In this document: in pieces, positions 33,525 through 41,689 of the stretch
How positions within the stretch are numbered: position 1 is the first letter of the stretch
How the letters are laid out: each line of letters opens with the position of its first letter
NCBI GenBank assembly: GCA_965214475.1
Contig: OZ243953.1
Coordinates: forward strand, 2,728,001-2,792,000
Length of the DNA stretch: 64,000 nucleotides
Origin: SIRX01 sp965214475
GTDB taxonomy: Bacteria > Actinomycetota > Rubrobacteria > Rubrobacterales > Rubrobacteraceae
Reading direction: 5' to 3'
Notes under the pieces: generated by a model
Databases searched by the model: none
What the model was told of the DNA's origin: nothing
Seen by the model: the letters and a program-made list of their open reading frames with translations, nothing else
Program-made: the position numbers and the translations under genes

Positions 33525-36500
33525 TCATTCGCCGCGAATCTCCTGGCTTACGAGCTTGTATTCTTCAAAAGTAGAGCGGGTACGGTAAAACTCAGTCTCT
33601 AGCCTATCCAGCAGGCCGCCTGCACCATTCATATCTCCTGATTTTCCGGTTTCTTCGAGTTGCTGGCAGACTCTGGACATCCCTCTGGCCCCTATGGTAC
33701 CACTGCTACCTTTCAGGGTGTGAGACACCCGGTACACGAACGGTGCGTCTTTCGCTTCGGCGGCCTTCCGCAGGGTCTCGATCTGCTCCGCCGCATCTTT
33801 CAAGAACAATCCGGTAAGCTCCGACAGGATGTCCGGCTCCCCGGGCTCTTGCAGCTCGCGCAGACTTTCCAGTATGGTGGGGTCCAGTCCATCCTCGTCC
33901 TCGGCGTGCATGTTGGAGTCGCCAGTTTCCGGTGTCGTGGGTTCGGATTTTTCGGAGATCCAGCGTTCCAGCACCTCCCCGAGATCACCGGCCTTGACGG
34001 GCTTCGCTATGTAGTCGTCCATCCCAGCTTCTAGTGCCTTCTCCCGGTCACCCTGCAAGGCGTTGGCCGTCATGGCGATGATTGGGATGCGTTTGTCGCC
34101 ACCCTCCTCTTCGCGGCGCCGGATCTCGGCGGTCGCCTCGTAGCCGTCCATCTCCGGCATCTGCACGTCCATTACTATCGCTGCATAATCAGTGCGAGAG
34201 ACTGCTTCCACAGCCTCCTCGCCGTTGTCGGCGAGGTCCACCCGATAGCCGAGTTTCTCCAGGGTCCGCACGGCGACTTTCTGGTTCACTTCGTTGTCTT
34301 CGGCCAGCAAGAGCCGGGCGCGGGTGCGGCCCTCTGCTTCTTTGAGGGTATGGGCGGTCACCAGCGGGCGATTGTCGCCCGAAGATTCGGCCTCCGCCTC
34401 TTCGGAGCCCAGCACCGTGGAAAGCATGTCGTAGAGCTGGGCTTGGCGGACGGGCTTTGTCAGGTAGGCCTCTATACCGGTCCCCCGGACTTCCTCGCCG
34501 TCGCCCCGGCGACCCATGGAGGTCAGAAGTACGAGCCTCGTGGAGGAGATTGCGGGGTCTTCTTTTATGGCGCGGGCTAGTTGAAGGCCGTCCATTTCCG
34601 GCATCTGCATGTCTAGGATCGCCAGATCGTATGGTTCGTTCTCGCTAGTGGTGGTCCGTAGTGTCTCCAGGGCCTGCGAACCGCTCTGGGCTAGGACGCT
34701 CGTCATTCGCCAAGAGGAGAGCTGCTTGTACAGGATGCGGCGGTTCGTCTCGTTATCGTCTACGATAAGAATCCTCAAGCCCCGCAGATTGTCGCGGGGA
34801 GTGGGGGGAGGTCTCCTCTCCCCCCACTGCTTTTCGAGCGGCACGACGAAGGAGAAGGTGCTGCCGACGCCGGACTCGCTCTCCACCGAGATCTCACCGT
34901 CCATCATCTCCACGAGTTGCTTGCTGATAGCGAGCCCGAGGCCCGTACCCCCGTAGCGTCGGGTAGTGGAGGTGTCGGCCTGGGAGAACGACTCGAAAAG
35001 GTGTTCTTGCTGCCCGGGTGTCATACCGATGCCGGTATCTGAGACTTCGAAGTAGATCTCTGCCGTGTTGGTAGTCTGGTTCCGGAGACCTACCCGCAGG
35101 ACTACCTCCCCCTCTTCGGTAAACTTGATGGCGTTGCCTAGCAAGTTCGTGAGGACCTGACGCAGCCTGCCTGGGTCGCCGCACATCTCGTTCGGGACGT
35201 CGTGATCAACGAGGCTGGCGAGTTCGAGGCCCTTCCCTTGGGCGCGTTCGGCGAGTAGGGCGACCATATCTTCTACCGCGAGGCGCAGGTCGAAGTCGTC
35301 TATATTCTCGATTTCCAGCTTACCGGCTTCGATCTTCGAGAAGTCCAAAATGTCGTTGATGACCGTCAGCAGGCTGTTACCGGAGAGGCGCACCATCTGC
35401 GTGTAATCGCGCTGCTCGGGGTCGAGGCTGGTCTCCAGCAGTAGGTCGGTCATGCTGATACTGATAACACCGTTCATGGGGGTGCGGATCTCATGCGACA
35501 TATTCGCCAGAAAGTCGCTCTTGGCCTGGTTCGCTTCCTCGGCTTTTTCTTTGGCTTTCTCCAGCTCGCTGACGGTACTGGCGAGTTGGGCGGTACGTTC
35601 TTCCACGCGCCGCTCAAGGTCTTCGTTGAGGTGTCGGATCCTCTCTTCGGCCCGTTTGCGTTCTGTTATGTCTTCGGCTATTCCGTAGACACCCACTATC
35701 TCGTCTTCTACGACGATTGGCACCTGAGTCATGTCCAGGTCTACCACGCGGCCGTCCTTGCGCGTTATGCGCATCTCGTAGTCCTGCGGCTCGCCACCGG
35801 CCGCCTGCTGGAAGCGTCGCCGCGCGTATTTTCTATCTTTGGGGACGATGATCTCTCTGGAGGAAAGACTCACTAGCTCCTCACCCTTGTAGCCAATTAG
35901 CGCCTCGGCGGCGGGGTTAACGGTCGTGAACTTGCCCTCCAAGTCCAGCGAATAGACCGCGTCGGGGTTGTGGAGGAAGAGAGAACTGTAACGTTCCTCG
36001 CTCAACCGGGTTTTGGAGATGGAGGCCTTGAGCTCCACGGTGCGTTCCTCGACACGCTGCTCCAACTTCTCATTGAGCTGTTTAACTTCCCCTTCGGCTC
36101 TTTTACGGTCGGTGATATCGAAGCCGTAAACGTGAACGTCGTCGGTTTCGGAGATGCTCTTGTAAGTGAGCAGCATGGTCTTGCCGTCTTTCTCTATCTC
36201 TTGCTGGATAATCTCCGAGGCTTCTATCAAACCGAGTAGGTGTTGTTCGTCTACGCCCGGGCAGACCGAACTCCAAATATGGCCGATCAAAGCGGGCTCC
36301 GAGAAGAAATCCAACGCTGCTTCGTTGGCCGATATTACGAGTCCTGTCCTGTCTAACTTCACGACGGGCGCGGGGTTGAGCCTCGGGAAAGCGGCCATTT
36401 CTTGCAGCTCTTTCTCGGTTCGCTGTCGTTCGGTAACGTCCACGGATATACCGATAACGCCGGAGATTTCGCCATCCGCCCCTCTTAGTGGCGCGTATTG

Positions 36501-37694
36501 GGTCTCGTAAGCTACATTACCTAGATCCGCGATAGTGCTGACCATCTCTCTGCCGGCCAAAACTTCGTCGAGATCATTCTTTATATCGGGTAATACGTCG
36601 CCGTAGAGATCTATAACGGATTGGCCGACCAGTTCCCCCGAACGGACGCCTAGGGGCTCCAAGCCCCGGCCTTGTGAGAGCGTGATCTTGTAGTTGCGGT
36701 CTATGGTGAACAAGACGACGGGCGCGCTCTCGACGATGATCCGCTGGCGCAACTCGCTCGCGCGGAGTTCTTCTTCGCTCCGTTTGCGCTCGGCGTCGGC
36801 GCCGTACAGTAGTCGAGCGCTCCACAGTACGAGGGTGACGAAGATAGCTATGTTCGCCATAACGAACAGCCCCACCCCGACGTCCGTGTTGTAGAAACCG
36901 GCCCGCTCGCCTTGCAGTCTGAACCAGCCCAAGACTATCGGAACAAAGACCGCGGCGGGGAAGAGGACGCGCAGCAGAGAACCGGCCGGACTGTCGCTGG
37001 AGATCAAACGCATCAACCCTCGCCCGGGACGCGCGCAGAAGATACCGACCGAGAGCAGATAGAGCGTGACGGCCGTGTGCAGCGCCATAGGGTTATAGTC
37101 GCCTATTACCTGAAACGCCTCCGCGTTGTAGGCATAGCCGACGATGGTCGTGAGGGAGATCGCGGACAGCAGGAAAAAGAAGATCCGCGACAGAGCAGCA
37201 CCGACCCTACCGCGACTATCTAGTAGAAGCAGCAGGCCGCCGACCAAGACCAGCCCCACCGCGGTATTCGGCTTTATTAAGCTAGGCAACACACCACTCG
37301 CCGCTGAGAGTTCTTCATCGGACAAAAGTCCAACGAGACTGAAGTTCCAGTCCGAAAGCGCCCCCAGGAGCTTGAGGGAACCTATAAGTAGAACGGCGGA
37401 GGCGCACGCCTGCGCGGCGCGCAAGGACCCCTGTTCCAAAGGTTCGATCGATAGTAAACGTAGCGAAGCGCCGGCCAGAATAAAAGCCAAAGCGCTCGAT
37501 GGGTTCATCGCAGCCAGACCTGGAAAGACGTACTTTAAAGACTCGATGCCGAGTATCCAACCTACTATTACCAGGACCCCCACGAGCATCGCCACGTAGC
37601 CCATCATCCGCGAGACGAGCTTTAGCCTGGCCGGCATCCCCGGCACAGCCCCGATCTGTAGTCTGTCTTTTTCCACACCCTCTCTGTCAGCCAT
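33525..37694 (-). CDS. Membrane hybrid histidine kinase (7TM-PAS3-HK-REC-REC-Hpt)
   Basis: 1389 residues. The N-terminal ~290 residues hold seven or eight membrane helices, a MASE-like sensor of unidentified class. Three PAS units follow (~320-675), the first containing VLFTIDRNYKITLSQGRGLE. HisKA has its phospho-His near 733 (ANMSHEIRTPMNGVI), then an ATPase (GNAIKF, DTGIGM, GGTGLGLAIS), two receivers (phospho-Asp ~1027 and ~1175) and an Hpt domain (SHTLKGSSG, His ~1325). A GAGAGGG site precedes the ATG. It is the first gene of the operon kinase-kinase-REC-GGDEF. From mid-REC1 through REC2 its DNA is identical to the next gene, while the kinase cores are clearly diverged, so the identity is recent. 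Confidence 0.93.
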   Translation of the reverse strand: MADREGVEKDRLQIGAVPGMPARLKLVSRMMGYVAMLVGVLVIVGWILGIESLKYVFPGLAAMNPSSALAFILAGASLRLLSIEPLEQGSLRAAQACASAVLLIGSLKLLGALSDWNFSLVGLLSDEELSAASGVLPSLIKPNTAVGLVLVGGLLLLLDSRGRVGAALSRIFFFLLSAISLTTIVGYAYNAEAFQVIGDYNPMALHTAVTLYLLSVGIFCARPGRGLMRLISSDSPAGSLLRVLFPAAVFVPIVLGWFRLQGERAGFYNTDVGVGLFVMANIAIFVTLVLWSARLLYGADAERKRSEEELRASELRQRIIVESAPVVLFTIDRNYKITLSQGRGLEPLGVRSGELVGQSVIDLYGDVLPDIKNDLDEVLAGREMVSTIADLGNVAYETQYAPLRGADGEISGVIGISVDVTERQRTEKELQEMAAFPRLNPAPVVKLDRTGLVISANEAALDFFSEPALIGHIWSSVCPGVDEQHLLGLIEASEIIQQEIEKDGKTMLLTYKSISETDDVHVYGFDITDRKRAEGEVKQLNEKLEQRVEERTVELKASISKTRLSEERYSSLFLHNPDAVYSLDLEGKFTTVNPAAEALIGYKGEELVSLSSREIIVPKDRKYARRRFQQAAGGEPQDYEMRITRKDGRVVDLDMTQVPIVVEDEIVGVYGIAEDITERKRAEERIRHLNEDLERRVEERTAQLASTVSELEKAKEKAEEANQAKSDFLANMSHEIRTPMNGVISISMTDLLLETSLDPEQRDYTQMVRLSGNSLLTVINDILDFSKIEAGKLEIENIDDFDLRLAVEDMVALLAERAQGKGLELASLVDHDVPNEMCGDPGRLRQVLTNLLGNAIKFTEEGEVVLRVGLRNQTTNTAEIYFEVSDTGIGMTPGQQEHLFESFSQADTSTTRRYGGTGLGLAISKQLVEMMDGEISVESESGVGSTFSFVVPLEKQWGERRPPPTPRDNLRGLRILIVDDNETNRRILYKQLSSWRMTSVLAQSGSQALETLRTTTSENEPYDLAILDMQMPEMDGLQLARAIKEDPAISSTRLVLLTSMGRRGDGEEVRGTGIEAYLTKPVRQAQLYDMLSTVLGSEEAEAESSGDNRPLVTAHTLKEAEGRTRARLLLAEDNEVNQKVAVRTLEKLGYRVDLADNGEEAVEAVSRTDYAAIVMDVQMPEMDGYEATAEIRRREEEGGDKRIPIIAMTANALQGDREKALEAGMDDYIAKPVKAGDLGEVLERWISEKSEPTTPETGDSNMHAEDEDGLDPTILESLRELQEPGEPDILSELTGLFLKDAAEQIETLRKAAEAKDAPFVYRVSHTLKGSSGTIGARGMSRVCQQLEETGKSGDMNGAGGLLDRLETEFYRTRSTFEEYKLVSQEIRGE
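33968..34637. repeat. 670-bp perfect direct repeat, copy 2
   Basis: Identical to 28522-29191 and in the same orientation and codon frame, inside the receiver region of the seven-helix hybrid kinase. Recombination between the copies would delete 5446 bp and fuse this kinase's N-terminus to the other kinase's Hpt domain, in frame. Confidence 0.97.
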
Positions 37695-37975
37695 CTCAAC
37701 CCTCTCGGTTTTCTCGTTGAACCTTGACTAAAGAAACGTGTCCGGAATAAAAGCCTCACACTACGACTGCAGGCTATGTCCAGGCGATAGTCTTGCGTTT
37801 CTTTTCTCTGCCAAGTTCTTGCATGCCATCGTTTCCGAATGTGCTCTCGTACAATTTGTTATCGGCCATGTGGAGGGTGATCTTTAACCGCCCCCAACGC
37901 TGGGGATGACCTGGCTCAAGAAAGACCTGCACCGCGGCTTCTCCGGCAAGAGGCCCGGCGGAAAGTGCTACAAGA

Positions 37976-38722
37976 TTACAAGGCCCGTGGGAGGCACACG
38001 TTGAAGGTCGAGCCTTTTCCGGGGGTGCTCTCGACGGTTACCCGTCCGCCGTGGTTCTCGGCCACGTGACGGACAATAGAGAGTCCGAGGCCCGTACCGC
38101 CCGTTGCCTTGGAGCGGTCTTTGTCGACCCGGTAGAACCGCTCGAAGATTCGGGTAAGCTTCTTTTCCGGGATACCGATACCCGTATCAGCGATGCTGAC
38201 AACTACTTCTTCGTCGGTGGAGTCTCCGGTGACCTCCACCCGCCCGCCGGGTTGGGTGTATTTGACGGCGTTATCCACCAGGTTATTGAACATGGAGGTG
38301 AGTTGCGTTTCGTCGCCGTAGACGGTGTAGTCGGCCGCCCTCCCGAAACGTTTCCAGTTGAGGGTGATGTCCTTTTTTCGGGCGACCCTTCTTACGCGGG
38401 AGAGCACACCCATCAGAACGCCGCGCACGTCAACCGGCTCGGGGATCTCTATGCCTTCTCCGCTTTCGAGACGGGCTAAGTCCAGCAGGTCTATGATGAG
38501 TTGGCCCAGGCGTTCGGTCTCGCTCTTTAGCTGGCCGGCGAAGATCCGGGCCTGAATGGGGTCTTCCTCGATCACGTCCTCCAGGCTCTCCGCCAGGAGC
38601 CGGAGGCTCGTCGCCGGGGTTTTTAACTCGTGGGAGACGTTGGCGACGAAGTCGCGTCGGATCTTGTTGACGCGTTCGAGCTCCTGTGGGCTTAGATAGC
38701 CGGCTTCTCTCGACCGCTTCAA
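37976..38722 (-). CDS. PhoR-like sensor-less histidine kinase
   Basis: A 248-residue kinase made only of HisKA (FVANVSHELKTPATSLR, phospho-His ~31) and the ATPase domain (NLVDNAVKYTQPGG, DTGIGIPE, FERFYRVDKDRS, GGTGLGLSIVRH). These are the sequences of PhoR/SenX3-type kinases. No membrane helix, PAS or HAMP precedes it: it begins about 22 residues before HisKA. It is therefore either a genuine soluble kinase or the end of a gene that lost its sensor, and no upstream frame carrying a sensor is seen. It lies 9 bp after the OmpR-type regulator gene, its evident partner. Confidence 0.9.
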   Translation of the reverse strand: MKRSREAGYLSPQELERVNKIRRDFVANVSHELKTPATSLRLLAESLEDVIEEDPIQARIFAGQLKSETERLGQLIIDLLDLARLESGEGIEIPEPVDVRGVLMGVLSRVRRVARKKDITLNWKRFGRAADYTVYGDETQLTSMFNNLVDNAVKYTQPGGRVEVTGDSTDEEVVVSIADTGIGIPEKKLTRIFERFYRVDKDRSKATGGTGLGLSIVRHVAENHGGRVTVESTPGKGSTFNVCLPRAL

Positions 38723-38731
38723 ACCCGCATC

Positions 38732-39460
38732 TTATTCCTGGGCTAGGGTGCCCACGCCGCTCTCCACCGGCCTAGCCTCGAAGCGATAACCCAGGCCGCG
38801 GACGGTGTGGACGAACTCGTAGGCAGACTTGTCGGCTAGCGCCGCCCGGATGCGCCGGATGTGAACGTCTATCGTCCGGGAGGAGCCGACCCCCGCGTGT
38901 CCCCAAACTTCCTTCGCCAGTTCCTCCCGACTCTTTAGCTCTCCGGGGGTGGAGGCCAGGGCGACGAGAAGCTCGAACTCTTTGAGACGGAGCGGAAGAA
39001 CCTCGCCGTTCACTTTAGCCGCGAAGTTTTTGGTGTCGAGTTGAAGGTCCCCGGCCTCGATAACCCGTCCCCGGCTCCCGACGTCGCTGCGCTTGAGATT
39101 CGCGGTAATACGGGCGACCAGCTCTTTCATGCCGAAGGGCTTCGTGACGTAATCGTCAGCCCCGACTTCAAAACCGCGTACCTTGTCTTCTTCGGCGTCC
39201 TTGGCAGTGATCATAATAATGACGACTTCCTGGTCATGCCCGCGGATGTCCTCACAGACCTCGATACCGGATTCCCCTGGGAGCATGATGTCCAGCAGGA
39301 TGAGATCCGGGCGCAACTTGCGGGCCACCCTCAGCGCCTCCGCACCCGTGGTGGACTGGCTAACCCTGTAACCCTCTCGCGAGAGGTTGTAGGCAAGGGT
39401 GCCCATGATGACTTCATCATCCTCGACTATGAGGATTTCGGTTCCGTTCACAGTAACCAA
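38732..39460 (-). CDS. OmpR/PhoB-family response regulator
   Basis: A 242-residue regulator. The receiver occupies ~8-122 (IVEDDEV, phospho-Asp in LILLDIMLP, Thr in MITAKD, Lys in YVTKPFG). A winged-helix DNA-binding domain lies at ~135-230, with LRLKEFELLVALASTPGELK, SREELAKEVWG, SSRTIDVHIRRIRAAL and FVHTVRGLGYRFE. It resembles RegX3/PhoB-type regulators. The frame begins at TTG 39460. The in-frame GTG three codons later (MNGTEILIV) is an equally good start, and neither has a strong ribosome-binding site. The kinase gene follows 9 bp downstream. Target genes are unknown. Confidence 0.92.
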   Translation of the reverse strand: MVTVNGTEILIVEDDEVIMGTLAYNLSREGYRVSQSTTGAEALRVARKLRPDLILLDIMLPGESGIEVCEDIRGHDQEVVIIMITAKDAEEDKVRGFEVGADDYVTKPFGMKELVARITANLKRSDVGSRGRVIEAGDLQLDTKNFAAKVNGEVLPLRLKEFELLVALASTPGELKSREELAKEVWGHAGVGSSRTIDVHIRRIRAALADKSAYEFVHTVRGLGYRFEARPVESGVGTLAQE

Positions 39461-39590
39461 GTCACACTACTCCTACTCGTCCGTCGGAACGACCGAAGTA
39501 TAAACGTTGTTGGTTGGCAAGTCAGCTGTCGTGCTGAAATAAGCTGGCTCTTGTCGCTACAATGCGGTAGATGGCAACCGGGAGGTGGGT

Positions 39591-40586
39591 TTGAAGCTAA
39601 CAGCAGAAGTTATTACGGTACACCCCGAACGCACCTTCACCATCGCCCGCAGCTCCGCCGATGCTTTCGAGCACGTAGTTTTGGAGCTAGAGGAAGACGC
39701 TTTCGTGGGCCGCGGTGAGTCCGCCCCAACCGGCTACTATGGAGAGAGCGCGGAGAAAGCCCGGATAGCCCTAAAGTCCGCGATGGTAGACGATCCGTGG
39801 GACATCGAAGGCACCCTATCCGAAAACGCCGACCTACCCTCGAGCGCCCTCGCCGCCCTGGACAACGCCCTGTACGATCTGGCCGCAAAGAGGTTAGGCA
39901 TCCCCGTCCACCGGCTGCTCGGGCTCGCCCGCCCTGAGCCTGTCACCGCCTACACGTTGGGTATTGCGGAGCGCGAGACGACGCTGGAGGCCGCCCGCGA
40001 GCACTCGAGACTCCCGATCTTCAAGATGAAAGTCGGCGGTTGGGAAGATATAGAGACCGTGCGGGCGGTCGCCGAAGCATCTGATGCAGATATCTGGGTG
40101 GATGCCAACGAAGCATTCTCCGCAGGAGATGCCCCGAAGTTGTCCCGGGAGCTAAAGGAAATAGGTGTCGCCATGATCGAGCAGCCCGTCCCCGTCTCCG
40201 ACGGTCCGGAGGCGCTTCGACGCTTCACGGAAGAAGCCCATCCCACACCCGTGATCTCCGACGAGAGTTCCATAACCGCCCGAGACGTCCCCGGCCTCTC
40301 CGGCTGCGTCAGCGGCGTAAACGTCAAACTCGCCAAGTGCGGCGGCATTCGGCGGGCGCTGGAGATGATCCACACCGCCCGCGCCCACGGGATGATGGTA
40401 ATGCTCGGCTGTATGGTCGAGACTTCGCTCGGCATCGCCGCCGCCGCTCACATCTCTAGCCTCGTAGACTTCGTAGACCTCGACGGTCCTCTTCTCCTAG
40501 CCGATGACCCGTTCGGCGGCCTCGAATTCGAAAAGGGCCGCATACTGCTCTCCGAGAAACCGGGCCTGGGGGTAGAGCCACTATGA
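39591..40586 (+). CDS. dgcA: Enolase-superfamily dipeptide epimerase / N-acetyl-glutamate racemase
   Basis: A 331-residue muconate-lactonising-type enolase. Active-site features are FKMKVGG (K-x-K bases), DANEAF, EQPVP and DESS (three metal ligands) and VKLAKCGGIRRA with the second-side lysine. The family includes L-Ala-D/L-Glu epimerases (YcjG) and DgcA, an N-acetyl-D-glutamate racemase. Pairing with a DUF1611 gene, whose start overlaps this stop by 4 bp, points to the DgcA-DgcN D-glutamate route, with the dipeptide epimerase as the alternative. The start is TTG 39591, placed 5 bases after GGAGG at 39581-39585. The GTG at 39585 would lie on top of that site. Confidence 0.85.
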   Translation: MKLTAEVITVHPERTFTIARSSADAFEHVVLELEEDAFVGRGESAPTGYYGESAEKARIALKSAMVDDPWDIEGTLSENADLPSSALAALDNALYDLAAKRLGIPVHRLLGLARPEPVTAYTLGIAERETTLEAAREHSRLPIFKMKVGGWEDIETVRAVAEASDADIWVDANEAFSAGDAPKLSRELKEIGVAMIEQPVPVSDGPEALRRFTEEAHPTPVISDESSITARDVPGLSGCVSGVNVKLAKCGGIRRALEMIHTARAHGMMVMLGCMVETSLGIAAAAHISSLVDFVDLDGPLLLADDPFGGLEFEKGRILLSEKPGLGVEPL

Positions 40587-41632
40587 TCCCCGAGTCCGCC
40601 CCCGAACGCCGCTACGCCATCTTTGCCGAAGGTCGCCTACGGGACAACAATGCCAAGACCGCCCACGGCCTCCTCCGATACGGCAAAGACGAAGTTGTCG
40701 CCATCGTGGACTCTAGCCTCGCCGGAAAGAACTTGCTGGAAGTGATGCCGGAACTCCGACGCGACGCGCCCATAGTGGGAACGGTGGAAGAGACGCTAGG
40801 GCACAATCCCACCTCTATGCTGGTCGGGCTCGCCCCGGCAGGCGGAAAACTACCGCAAGAGTGGACGGAATCTCTAAGAGAAGCTGCGGACGCCGGGGTG
40901 GAAATCGTCAGCGGACTTCATCAGCGGATCGCGCCCGAGTTTCCCGAGGCAAAAGTCTGGGACGTGCGCGAGCCCCCCGAAAACATTCCGCTTTTCTCCG
41001 GTGAAGGCTTAGATGTCGAACCGAAAGTCGCCCTCACCGTCGGTACCAACGCCGCCGTAGGGAAAATGACCGCCACGCTGGAGGTGCAGCGGGCCGCAGA
41101 GGAAGCTGGTGTCTCGACGGAATTTGCGGCCACGGGCCAGACCGGCATCATAATCGCCGGGTGGGGTGTCAGCGTGGACGCCGTCGTCTCGGACTTCGTG
41201 GCGGGGGCGGCGGAACAGCTAGTGTTGCAGGCGGCGAAGAGTTCACCAGACTTGATCCTGGTGGAAGGCCAGGGCTCTCTCGGGCACCCGGCCTACTCCG
41301 GCGTCACGCTCTCGTTGTTACACGGCTCTTGCCCGGATTGTCTCATCCTCTGCGCCGACGCCTCAGAAGAGAAGATCATGGGTCTCACCCCGCGCCCGGA
41401 ACCCACCCGTGCCATCCGCCTCTACGAAGAAGTCGCCGCCCTCGTCAAGCCCGCCCCGGTCGTCGCCATCAGCGTCAACACTAAAGGCCAGGACGACGAA
41501 GCAGCGGCAGAGTTCGTCTCCAAAGTCTCCGACGAGACCGGGCTGCCGACGGTGGACCCATTCCGCAGCTCTGCCGCACCGATTTTGGAGGCCGTTCTCC
41601 AGGCTTCGAAGACCAGGGCGACGGGGTTTTAG
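40583..41632 (+). CDS. dgcN: DUF1611 protein, DgcN-type D-glutamate N-acetyltransferase
   Basis: A 349-residue protein with an N-terminal Rossmann-like part (YAIFAEGRLRDNNAKTAHGL) and a P-loop domain (VALTVGTNAAVGKMTATLEV, then FAATGQTGIIIAGWG and DLILVEGQGSLGHPAYSGVT). This is DUF1611, long of unknown function and now linked, through DgcN, to N-acetylation of D-glutamate before racemisation to the L form. It starts at ATG 40583 inside the preceding stop region (ATGA overlap), so the pair is co-translated. D-glutamate from peptidoglycan turnover would be the likely substrate. The assignment rests on family and pairing. Confidence 0.85.
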   Translation: MIPESAPERRYAIFAEGRLRDNNAKTAHGLLRYGKDEVVAIVDSSLAGKNLLEVMPELRRDAPIVGTVEETLGHNPTSMLVGLAPAGGKLPQEWTESLREAADAGVEIVSGLHQRIAPEFPEAKVWDVREPPENIPLFSGEGLDVEPKVALTVGTNAAVGKMTATLEVQRAAEEAGVSTEFAATGQTGIIIAGWGVSVDAVVSDFVAGAAEQLVLQAAKSSPDLILVEGQGSLGHPAYSGVTLSLLHGSCPDCLILCADASEEKIMGLTPRPEPTRAIRLYEEVAALVKPAPVVAISVNTKGQDDEAAAEFVSKVSDETGLPTVDPFRSSAAPILEAVLQASKTRATGF

Positions 41633-41676
41633 CAACTTTTCACAAATATTTTACGCTGGCAAGCATCCAGTTATGT

Positions 41677-41689
41677 TAGAATTTTTTCG
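41677..41689 (+). promoter_or_regulatory. -10 element for a leaderless transcript
   Basis: TAGAAT (41677-41682) is followed by exactly six bases and then the GTG start codon at 41689. A canonical +1 therefore falls on the G of GTG. No Shine-Dalgarno is present. A -35 element is not obvious. Confidence 0.6.

Noticed and set aside
28522..34637. The 670-bp repeat as a mobile element
   Set aside because: It lies wholly inside coding sequence in the same frame in both genes, with no terminal inverted repeats, target duplications or transposase. Gene conversion explains it better.
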